Assembly (NCBI GenBank): GCA_014529385.2
Contig: CM043971.1
Coordinates: 56,605,709 to 56,669,708, forward strand
Source: Adiantum capillus-veneris
Taxonomy: Eukaryota; Streptophyta; Polypodiopsida; Polypodiales; Pteridaceae
Direction: 5' to 3'
Length of the DNA: 64,000 bases
In this document: in pieces, positions 39,372-49,148 of the stretch
Position numbering within the stretch: position 1 is the first letter of the stretch
How the letters are laid out: every line of letters starts with the position of its first letter
Notes under the pieces: generated by a model
Database searches by the model: none
What the model was told of the DNA's origin: nothing
The model's input: only the letters and a program-made list of their open reading frames with translations
Position numbers and translations under genes: made by a program

Positions 39372-39661
39372 TCGAGTCCACGCAAGAATTACTTACAGTT
39401 TAGGGTTTAGAGTTAGACGAACAGTGAAAAGATCTACTGTGAAAAGATGTTAAGATGCTGTGAAGTGCTACAGCTAGAGAAGAGGCAAAGGGGTTTTGTC
39501 CACTACATGCAGTATCATGTAGACGTGGGTGTGTAGATTTCTTGTACCCACAAATATAGGTATTGACCAATAAAGCCGAGATTATAACCCGGTGGTTCTG
39601 ATCTTCGTGCACCTCTAGACCGAGGTGTGCGGGGATTGGACATGACTAGAGAATGTGAGGT

Positions 39662-39701
<40 letters not shown>

Positions 39702-39763
39702 GACGAAGAATGCCAATAGAATATTAAATTTGTTGTCCAAGTTATAAGTTTTTTATCCTCATT

Positions 39764-42700
39764 ATGAGTAGCGACGAGGATGTGGGACCGTCCAACCGAA
39801 ACACCTATCTCTCAACGAGGGTCTTATGTCCTTGTAATCAATGCAAGCATGCTGTGTGACGGACAAGACGTGTTTCTTTGCAGCACATTCGCGAATTTGG
39901 CGAGTTCGATCCATCTATTATAGATCGAGTTGTTGCCAATTATAACTCGTCGGACTCTGACGTTGGCCAACAAGCAGCAATCTTGCAACCCAATAGACGT
40001 GTTCGCAGGCGCTTTGGTCAAGCAGCATATGTGAGGCCACAAGATGTAGCCTCTGACAGCTCGGGGGATGATCATGCAGAGCACATTCCCAACGAGGCAA
40101 TGTTTGAGCCCGAGATTGATGAAATGATCGAGACGATCATGGATTCAGAAAGGCTTATCTATGATGATATGAAAAGTGAAGCCGATACGCCATTGTATAA
40201 TGGAGCACGTATGTCTAGATTGAAAGCACTCCTGGTTCTTCTCAACATGCAGGCAAAGTTTGGATGGAGTGACACTAGCGTCACATCGCTTTTCAGGTGA
40301 TCTATTACAATTAGTTTACTTTAATAAAACTCTAAATGTATAATGATCTGATAGATTTTTACACGACTGTATCATATTTTTATGTTGTGTAGATTGTTGA
40401 AAGAGCACATACTACCAGCTGACAATGTGATGCCAAATTCCCGAGATGAAGCAAGAAAGATTTTGCGAAACTTGGGGATGGATTACAATTCTATCCACGC
40501 TTGTCCTAATGACTGCATTCTTTTCAGAGGGGAATACATAGACATGGAGAAGTGTCCGAAATGTGATTCCGAAAGATATCGAGTAGATCTCCACGGGACA
40601 AAAATTCCACAAAAGGTTTTGCGATATTTCCCTCTGCTTCCTCGCATCAAGCATTTCTTCGAATGTAAGTCCATGGCCGCCCTAGCATCATGGCATGAGG
40701 AGAATAAATCTTCGGATGGTGTGCTACGAATTCCTGCAGATTGCGTAGCATGGAAACATATAGATGGAACATGGTCGGATTTTGCCAGGGAAGCTCGAAA
40801 TTTGCGCTTAGGCCTGGCTATGGATGGCGTAAATCCATTTGGTCAAAGATCAACATCTTACAGTGTATAGCCCGTTGTCATCGTCAACTACAACATTCCC
40901 CTGTGGTTGACTACGAAGAAGGGGCACCTATGGCTAAGCTTGATTGTGCCAGGGCGATATAAAGTGGGGAATATGGATGTGTATCTTCGTCCACTATTGG
41001 AAGAGCTACAACAATTGTGGATTGGCATAGAGGTGGTGGATATGAGCCGACACACAGGACGACGGAATGCTTTGATCAGAGGCATTCTAATGTGGACCAT
41101 GCATGACTATCCCGGGCTAACAGAATGCTCAGGTGATCTATTGACACTCCTCACTCAGACACTGTAAATCTTGTTTTTTCCCATAGTTGATCTATTATCA
41201 TGTGTATACATGCAGGGCTTCAAACAAGCGGATACAGAGCATGTGTCACATGTGGACCTAGACTGAATGCACGTAGGGCACCCTCACTGAAGAAGCAAAT
41301 CTACGAAGGCCATCAAGCGTATCTTCCAGAGAATCATGTGTTACGCGACGGCTTTTTGGGAAGAGAGCCACCAAGGATGTCTGCACAAGCATGGTTAGAG
41401 CAGAAGGAGATGTGCGATGACGGATTTCCTCCAGGGATGAAGAGACTATCTCTATGGTACGAGTTACCATACTGGCCCCAACTCATGATCAATCACTTGC
41501 TCGATCCAATGCACATATTCAAGAATGTGGGTAATCTACTATGGGACCATCTGACCGGCAAGAAAGATACTTTGGGAGCCAGAGTTGACCTTAGAAATGT
41601 GGATCGTATGGAGCAATATTGGCCACAAACAGCGTCTGATGGATCGATAAAACTCCCTAAAGCACCATGGATTTTCACAGGAGCCCAAGAATGCAAAGTA
41701 AAAGAGACCATTCGATCTTTGCGGACCCCCACTGGCGTAATGCACTCGCTCCGAACGTGTTTTACTAAAGAAGGAAAGCTTACCGGTTTGAAGTCACAGG
41801 ATTGGCATAAAATGTGTCAGGTACGTTCATAGTGGACTTTAATATCATTGCATAAAATGTGGACTTTAATATCATTGCTGCACATACTTTACAGTTTATT
41901 TTACCGGTTGCCATTGAGGGATGTTTGTCTCTCGACATCCGTAACACAATCTACAAACTTGCAAAGCTGGTGCAATGGATCTCACAAAAGGAGATCAACG
42001 TAGACTCCATACCATTCGCCAAACTAAATGCTGCGGAGCTTGTGTGCATGTTTGAGCAACATTTTCCTACTACAATGCTAACCATTCAGGTGCATCTTCT
42101 TGTTCACATAGTTGATGAGGTGGAAATAGCTGGCACGGTTCATTCCAGATGGATGTTCTTCTTAGAGCGTTTCATGAAAACGCTTAAGGGATATGTGCGT
42201 CAAAAGGCACGTCCGGAGGGTAGCATGGCAGAAGGTTGGTTGGTATCAGAGTCCCTAGTGTACATTGGAGAGTGGCTAGACGGATTTGATAAATCCCGGG
42301 ACACCCTATGGCGAACCATAGATGATGAGCGCATATCTGGGATTGTCATGTGCAATCTTGGTGTTGAGAAGAAGATGACGGAAGATATAGAGGCTAAAAT
42401 CAACCGATTTTGCATGCTTCACAATCCAGTGATGCAAAAGTGGATTTCACAATATGAGGATGCAAAGCAAGAGCGACAAAGGGCACGAATCGAGTGGAGA
42501 CGGGGAAGACGACCACCGATGCACTATCCAGCGGTTCTGGAGAGCCTACCAACCTTCATGAGCTTAAGATGGTTGCACAACCAATTGAAAAGCGCACAAC
42601 AATGCGGTGACGAAGTGACTAAAGAAGAGTGGGAGTACTCTCGGGGTTGCGCGACCAAGGTAAGTTTGCAATGTACGACTAGCAAGTGACTTTATTTATA

Positions 42701-43517
42701 AACGTTTGAACGGCCACTCATAATCTTTGTTCGTTGTAGTATAAGTCATACACAGCAGCATGGTGTAAAGGTCGAACGAATCGACAAAAAGCGTTTTACT
42801 CAAGATTGTGGAATCATGGCAAAATTTGAACAGTCTAGTCGACGACGTTCCTCTGATGCAGATCCTGTGGTGGCGGAACTCACTTACTTCGGCACGCTGC
42901 AAGAGATTTTGAGGATCGATTACAGAGGATTTTTTGTCGACTTGTTCGACGTGCAATGGTTCAAGATAATCATGGAGGGTCGCAATGCTACTGTGCGTAG
43001 AGGAGAGTCTGGTTTTCTTGAGGTGGATTCTACTAAGAAATGGACTGACCTAAGAGACACTTTCGTACTACCCGAGCATTGTGAACAAGTAAGTATGTAA
43101 ATAGTTAACATCCCCCTTTTACAAGTTATGTGCTTGAAAGCTCTCATATAAGTTATGTGGCTCTGGCAGGTAATATTTCATCCTACAAAGTCTACATCAA
43201 ACTGGTGGTACGTCATAGAGGTAGCCCCTCGTAGTGCAAGGACGTATGAAGGCTACCATGTGCCAATCACAACGACATCAATGGAGGAGACCAGAGAAGA
43301 TGCTCAATCAGAAGCCGCTGCGGTGGTGCCAGACGAGCATCAAGATGCTACTACTCTATATGGGATGCATGCAGAGGAGCTACAAAATGAAACAGAGGAT
43401 ATGTGTTTAAACGGAGAGCTCTATATAGATATAGGAAGTTATGCTGAGTTATGCGAGGATGAGAGAGAGATTAAAGCCACAAATATTGTATTTGAACAAT
43501 TTTGCTCCGTGTTGTAA
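39764..43517 (+). pseudogene. TNP2-type CACTA transposase (near-complete, two stops)
   Basis: Exons inferred from reading frame and GT-AG sites: 39764-40296, 40393-41132, 41216-41820, 41895-42659, 42756-43088 and 43170-43517. The N-terminal domain has CPCNQC. The Transposase_21 core begins about 40400 with HACPNDCILFRGEY, CPKCDSERY, LAMDGVNPFG and GRYKVGNMDVYLRPLLEEL, later WYELPYWPQLMINHLLDPMH. A DUF4218-like part follows at 42080-42250 (HLLVHIVDEVE, RPEGSMAEGW), then a DUF4216-like C-terminus (TYFGTLQEIL, NWWYVIEV). Two nonsense codons interrupt it: TGA at 39857-39859 and TAG at 40868-40870, where the family has a conserved Trp (SYSVWPV). Every other join keeps frame, so inactivation is recent. 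The enzyme would excise and insert CACTA ends in the nucleus. Confidence 0.92.
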
Positions 43518-43746
43518 AAGCTCTGGCTCTCTAAGTACCCTCCATGGTGTATAACGCTCTTTTCTACTCACGCTCACATCTTTTGATTGAAAATTATGAG
43601 TTTTCGACTTGCCTCTTCTATCACTCAATTCATTGCGTCATTGTATTTATATGCATCATTACGTCATTGTATTTAATGGTCTTTGCGTCATTGTTTACTC
43701 TATTCATTCAATATTGAGTTTAAATATTTGTGTGTTTAATGCAGGT

Positions 43747-45055
43747 ATGGATGATGAGGAGTTTCTTTCTTCTTTGTCACCGCAGCAGAGACAGTGGTAC
43801 GTGGAGCATCATCGCTCTAGCGCATCATCGCGCGTTCCTACTCCATCCGCATCTCCCTCTCTTTCGGAGCATTCGGCGCGCTCCGAAGCTTCGGCGTCGA
43901 CGAGACGAGCTTCACACTCGTCTAGACACCGGCGCTCTAATGGTGGCGGTGGCGGTTGTTGTGGGGATTCCGCCACCGATGCCTCCACACCGCCTCGTGT
44001 TCGACGAGGCTCTTTACCCTCCCCTTCTTTGCCCGCCCCCACACCAGCCACAGCATCGCCATCTACGCCAGGTTTTGCACGGCTGACTGTTCCTAGAAGC
44101 TACACACCTCTACCTACTCCGCCAGGAGCCACCCCACTCGACACTCCTCGCTTCGGGGCCCAGACGCCGGTGGAGACACCTGACGTCTGTACCCCATCGA
44201 CACGCCGCTAGAGACCCCTGTCGGGACACCCAGGTTCACGCGTCACCGGCCAGAGGGCTTGCCTTACTCCGTCGACATCAGCGGCGGCATCATCATGGAT
44301 GATGATGGCAAGAAGGTGATCTCGCGCATGCGTGGTCTTTGCTCTCAGCTGTTTAGACACTACATACTAAACAAATGGAGTGAAGTACCAAGTGATTTAA
44401 AAAACAGAGTCATCAGCATACTTCATGATGAGTTTCCCGTTCCAACACGGGATCAACGCTTCAATGAAGACATGATGAAGATTCGAATGCGCAAATACTG
44501 CAAACACAAGCGTTCCGAAGTGCAAAAAGCAATCAAGAATGGGTGGAACAGGCCAGATTGGCTGGCCAAAGAAGATTGGAAGAATGCGAAGAAAGCAGCG
44601 CGCGAGAATCCCGACAAGTGGAAGCAACAAAAGGATGCAGCCAGAGCGCGAGTAGAGGCAGGGAGCTCGCACCACTTGGGGAGCGGTGGATGGGCATCAT
44701 TTGAGGCCGATTTTGTAAGTGTTTTCACATTGCTCTTTATGTTCGATAGTTTAGGGTTTATGAGTTTTTTAATTCTAACATAATGAAATCTTTGTATGTT
44801 TTGACAGTGGTCGATGACAGGACGTGATCCCACACCGTACGAGCGCGAGTACGCAGGCAGGAAGGGCTTAAACGCCCTGATGGACATTCTCAGTTCTCGC
44901 GGCGGCATGGTTAGTATTAGGGTTTACTCTTTTTTATTTTTTGTATTGTTTTATAAATGTCGTTATATGTTTATACTTACTGAAAGTTGTCTTATTGTCT
45001 TTTTTTGCAGAATCCGACAGATACGCCGCTTGGACGCGATGAGACGTCTGACTAG
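43747..45055 (+). pseudogene. CACTA second gene, Transposase_24 (Ptta/En/Spm) family
   Basis: Exons: 43747-44714, 44808-44909, 45011-45055. The start is the ATG just inside an AG acceptor. The N-terminus is Ser/Pro/Arg-rich and low-complexity. From about 44250 comes the family core: SVDISGGIIMDDDGKKVISR, then YILNKWSEVPSDLKNRVISI, then RKYCKHKRSEVQ and NRPDWLAKEDW. The last exons give GRDPTPYEREYAGRKGLNAL and a short tail. One base appears missing in the C-run at 44191-44195, which moves the Pro/Thr-rich linker out of frame. By analogy with TNPA it may bind the subterminal GCGTCGCTA repeats. Confidence 0.85.
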
Positions 45056-45404
45056 ACGACGTCAGTTTAGCCGTAGCTAGATAGCATTAGTTTAGGGTTT
45101 CTCATAGCTTATGTATCATGAGACAAATTTTATACGTCTTTTTGAACCATGTATATTATTACATTTGTCACCGGAGTTCCTTTCGCCAATCAATTCTTTA
45201 TGCCTATGATGTTGTACAATTGTCATTATTACATTTGCCAATCAATTCATTTTGCCTATGATGTGTACAATTGTCAATTTTGCAAACAATGCGTCTTGTG
45301 GGTGACTATTTTGGGTCTATTATCTATCCTTGCACTTTTTTTAAAAAGTGAATCAAGTACAATATGGTTGATGGTTGGCAGGGCATTCAATACCCTGTCA
45401 CCAA

Positions 45405-45601
45405 AAAAAAATTCTCTCGGGCGTCGCTATAAGCGTCGCTATTTATGGCTCTGTAGCGTCGTTGTCGCTATATAGCGACGCTCATAGCGACGCATATAGC
45501 GACGCTCTCGTAGCGACGCTCGTAGCGACGCCGGGGGTTATAAAAACCCAGTGTATTTTCGTCGCTAACAGCGTCACAAGAGCACACAACCTCTTGTAGT
45601 G
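45405..45601 (-). repeat. CACTA right subterminal repeats and TIR
   Basis: GCGTCGCTA or its complement TAGCGACGC occurs about nine times between 45420 and 45525, many in head-to-tail pairs, before the terminal CCTCTTGTAGTG. The density is higher than at the left end. Confidence 0.9.
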
Positions 45602-45849
45602 TTTGTTGGAATATTATGGCCGGACGACAGCCGAAAAGTGGTCGAAAAACGGCCGATCGTTTGGCCGGTAGTCAATGGCCGGTGTCCGATGGTCGAAAGT
45701 CAATGGGCGATGGCCGGTGGTGGCAGGTGGCCGAATTCAAAAGCGGACTTGGGCGGCCACACATGGGCAAATTGGAGGGTTTGATTTGGACTTATCTACA
45801 CAAGGGCGGCTACACATAGTTGCCTCTCATGAGAGAGGGTAGCCCTTTT

Positions 45850-45862
45850 GGCCTATAAAAGG
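45850..45862 (+). promoter_or_regulatory. LTR TATA box
   Basis: GCCTATAAAAGGA lies inside the copia LTR about 330 bp before its 3' end. Position and context fit the LTR promoter. The CACTA insertion lies upstream of it and would separate the LTR's upstream control sequence from the TATA box. Confidence 0.7.
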
Positions 45863-46059
45863 AAGCCATTTCTACACACATTTCATAGTGTGAAGTTGAT
45901 GCAACAAGGTAGGTGTGAGGTGGTGAGAGTGAATCAAGGTGGAAGGTCCAAAAGGATATAATCTCTTTGTAACCTACTTCTTGTTTTGAAGTACTAAAGC
46001 CATTGAGTGGCTGCTTTCCCATGGGCGTAGCCCACATTGGGTGAACCACGTATATTGTG

Positions 46060-46102
<43 letters not shown>

Positions 46103-46190
46103 CTATAATCTCTTGTGTGTGAAAATTATCTCTCTCCATTAAGTAATCTACTCAATTATCTACTAAGATACGCCCTATTTCCTAACAGGG

Positions 46191-46206
46191 GATTGGTATA
46201 GAACCC
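46191..46206 (+). promoter_or_regulatory. Primer-binding-like site after the copia LTR
   Basis: TGGTATAGAACC starts 6 nt after the LTR end. It matches the plant initiator-Met tRNA primer site TGGTATCAGAGCC with one base missing and one substitution. Confidence 0.55.
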
Positions 46207-46209
46207 TAA

Positions 46210-46790
46210 GGGTGGAAGAAAAAACAATTTACCCTACTCTTAGGAGATTGTTCTTGAAAGAATACATACAAGAGGGAGTGCTTTGGGGTGTAGCCTCTCA
46301 ACTCCAAAAAGCCCAATGAGAGGAAGGAGAGTTGGTTAGAGACTTTATTAGTCACTTGAACCATTTGAATTCTCGTTGTAATCCAAATGAGCGCTTCAAT
46401 AATAATCAATTGCCTGATAGATTCATTAGGGGATTATGACATGAGGATATCTACAATGGCTTAGTCATTAGAGGTATCACCACTTGGAACGCAGTCACCA
46501 CAAATGCGATCCAATTGGATGATAATTTAATGATTCAAGGAGGAAGAGTGTCTGTTGAGCCTAAATCTACTAGCTTGCAAGTATTGAGGCATTAGCCAAT
46601 GACCCTAAAGCCTATTGCTAAGGAGACAAAGATATCTGAGATGAATTTAGCAGATCTCACCAAGGCCATTGCATAGTACTAAGCACGCAATGACCAATAG
46701 ACCAGCCTTAGCATGGACAGACACACCTCGAGTGCCTGCATTGATGCCGGCCCCACCCCTTGAACAAACGTCAGAACACATGGTCCCTAG
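46210..46790 (+). pseudogene. Gypsy-type gag fragment
   Basis: Translation gives LRRLFLKEYIQEGVLWGVA, then LVRDFISHLNHLNSRCNPN, then LPDRFIRGL, HEDIYNGLVIRGITTWN and AIQLDDNLMIQGGRVSVEPK. The run of short helices before DRFIRGL is the retrotransposon gag/capsid layout of gypsy elements. Stops at GL-stop-HED and elsewhere kill it. It joins directly to a copia LTR on its left, so the boundary is chimeric. Confidence 0.7.
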
Positions 46791-46815
46791 GGCCTTAGGG
46801 AGAGCGACCTATTGG

Positions 46816-47099
46816 TGTTATTAGGGTCTCCTTCAAGTTCTATGGTATTTCGAGATCGTTTGATGGGTATTTGGCTCTAGGAAGCGTTGTAGGAAGTTTC
46901 CTCTTATGCACTCCTGAAGACTGTAGCTTAGACATTGGGTAGAGACCTCTGTAGGAATTAGTTAGGAGTCGGTCGAGTGTAAGTTGACACCCCGTGCTTG
47001 CTTCCATGCGCCTGCGGGTCGAGCTTCGTCCTTAGCTGAAAAATCTTTTTAGGTGAGTTCTCGTTGTGCTGACGTCCGTCGTGGCGTATCCGTCCAACA
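46816..47099 (+). mobile_element. Candidate 5' LTR of gypsy element B
   Basis: The segment begins TGTTATTAGGG and ends CCGTCCAACA, giving TGTT...AACA termini, immediately before a primer-binding site. The left boundary is a guess because no 3' partner LTR was found. Confidence 0.4.
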
Positions 47100-47120
47100 T
47101 TGGTGCCGCTGTCGGGGATG
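47100..47120 (+). promoter_or_regulatory. Gypsy primer-binding site
   Basis: TTGGTGCCGCTGTCGGGGAT resembles the TGGCGCCGTTGCCGGGGA primer site common in plant gypsy elements, at the point where an LTR ends in CCAACA. It marks the start of the internal region of element B. Confidence 0.75.
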
Positions 47121-49148
47121 AAAACCTTAGGCAGGTGATCGAGACTAGTCCTTGAGGAGAGGGATTCTTTGGCTTGCCAAGAGTCTCGTTTCACATTTAG
47201 ATAGGATCAGAGGGTGGAGGACTCTCTAGGTCTTAGAGGGAGTCTAGGGAGCGTGTGTCTGGCTTAGATCCTTCGACTTAGGTAGACTTAGGTAGTTTTT
47301 AGTTAAGTTGTGGTGTAGAGAGTAGGATTTGGAGTGGTAGAAGCAGTGAGAGGAGAGCTTGAGAGTCCGGAGAGGCCAAGAAGTAACCAAAACACCATTA
47401 TCACCATTTCACATGAGGAGTAGGAGTAGGGTAAGTAGGACATCATGATTCAGGATCTAGAGCACTTCATGCATGTATACTTGCTTGTTAGATTCATCAC
47501 AAAGTTGTAAAAGACGCAAAAGTGTGTTTGAAAGCTAAAGTGAAGTCCAAAAGTTACTGTGAGTGTTTTTGATAGAGCTGCAGAGCATCAGGAGCATTTC
47601 TATCAGGAAAAAATTTAATTTTAAGCTAGAAGACATCCTACCCGTAGGATGTCTACAGGCTAATCTGGTGGAAATTATGGAATTTTGAGTTGACCAGTGT
47701 GTTCAGAAGGTAGGTTTTACCCTATTTTCACTTGGAAAGTGGAAATTTGACCATATCTTGACAGGATAAGGCTAGATAGACAGAAATTGCCAGACATCCT
47801 ACCCAAATTGTGCCAAGGCATTATTTTAAGACCAAAACCATAGGATGGCTACATGAGCATGATCTTCATGATATATTGAGTGACTGAGAGAGGTTTCATC
47901 TCATTTGGGTGAGAAAATTGGGTTCTAAGCAAACTTTAGCACTTTTGACTGAAAAGTCAAAACTTTAGCACTTTTGACTGAAATTTGACCATATCTTGGC
48001 AGGATAAGGCTAGATAGACAGAAATTGCCAGACATCCTACCCAAATTGTGCCAAGGCATTATTTTAAGACCAAAACCATAGGATGGCTGCATGAGCATGA
48101 TCTTCATGATATATTGAGTGACTGAGAGAGGTTTCATCTCATTTGGGTGAGAAAATTGGGTTCTAAGCAAACTTTAGCACTTTTGACTGAAAAGTCTAGA
48201 ACAGCTAAAATTGGGGACTTTGGAAATCCAAACCAAAATCTAAGCATACCATTGGGTTGCTGACATCAAGGGAAGTTGTGGGTCAAGTCTTGGGTCAAAC
48301 AGACCAAAAAGACATTCTACGCGTAGGATGTCATTTGTGTGATTTTGCACTCCAAACCTAATTTTGAGCATACCAAAGTGATCAAAACCTTAGGGAGAGT
48401 CTGTGTTGTGTATTTGAAGCCATTCTGAGCAAAAAGACATGCTACACGTAGAATTTCTAAAGCAAAAAATTGAAGCCAGATACTGACTGTAGGCATAGCA
48501 AGGTGTTGTATAGCATGAGGCAAGCCTCCTGGTCAATTTTGGTCCAAATTGGAGTTGATTAAACTGATCAGACCAACAGCAAGCTATCGAAACAGATTTC
48601 TAATCCATTGACCAGCTTATAGGCGTCCAAATCAAAAAGTAAAAATAGATGTGGACTCAGAACATCAAGGGGAATCCATAGTGCAAAAATCCAGGCAAAA
48701 CAAAGTAGGAGACATCCTATGCGTAGGATGTCTACTGGGGCTTAGTGAAGAGAAAATTTGACTGAGCTTATACAGTGAGGTTCCATTTGGCTGAAGGGTT
48801 CCAGAACTTCTTTCAGAAATGAATTTGGACCTTGTTTGACCTTTTGATAGAGCAAAGACAGAATTAAGACTTTTCAGGTAAATTGACCAACATCCGAGGG
48901 AAGTACAGTTCCAAATTAGCAGACCTAATTTAGAACACCAGTAGTGTATAAAATATAGTAGTGGTTGAGATTAACTCTCCAGTTATACCAATCATTACTA
49001 AAATCACCTCTAGAGGTTAGATGCTTTGATTCGATTGCCGATATATTCAGTAACAAATATATTCAGTAACAAATCAAGAAGTTGTGCGGAGACTGATCCT
49101 TTGCCAGGTGAGTGGTTGGATTTGTAATAAATTGCATTGCTAAGTTTG
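47121..49148 (+). repeat. 2-kb leader of gypsy element B with 24-bp palindromes
   Basis: Non-coding. It carries palindrome copies (half AGACATCCTACG plus complement, with mismatches) at 47631-47654, 48310-48333, 48435-48458 (poorest) and 48710-48733, and isolated half-sites at about 47792 and 48030. A 238-bp tandem duplication spans 47742-47979 and 47980-48196; the two copies differ at only a few positions. The segment TTTGAAGCCATTCT at 48413 also occurs in the 58-kb leader, in the same orientation. Confidence 0.85.

Larger units (their letters stand above)
37668..45601. mobile_element. CACTA (En/Spm) DNA transposon, 7,934 bp
   Basis: Termini are CACTACAAGAGG (37668-37679) and its exact complement CCTCTTGTAGTG (45590-45601). 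The 3-bp duplication TTT flanks both sides (37665-37667, 45602-45604), as CACTA elements make. Inside are a TNP2-type transposase (39764-43517), a Transposase_24 gene (43747-45055), GCGACGCT-type subterminal repeats at both ends and a captured host exon (38714-39065). Intact ends and target duplication indicate a fairly recent insertion, although the transposase carries two in-frame stops, so mobility would need help from another copy. Confidence 0.97.
37510..46187 (+). mobile_element. Copia LTR split by a CACTA transposon
   Basis: The LTR begins TGTTAAG at 37510 and ends CCTAACA at 46187, a near-perfect inverted terminal pair. Without the CACTA element (37668-45601) and the duplicated TTT, its length is about 741 bp. 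It contains a TATA box at 45853-45860 and a (CT)n tract at 46061-46098. It is preceded by a copia polypurine tract and followed by a primer-binding-like sequence at 46194, so it has the neighbours of both a 3' and a 5' LTR. Confidence 0.8.
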
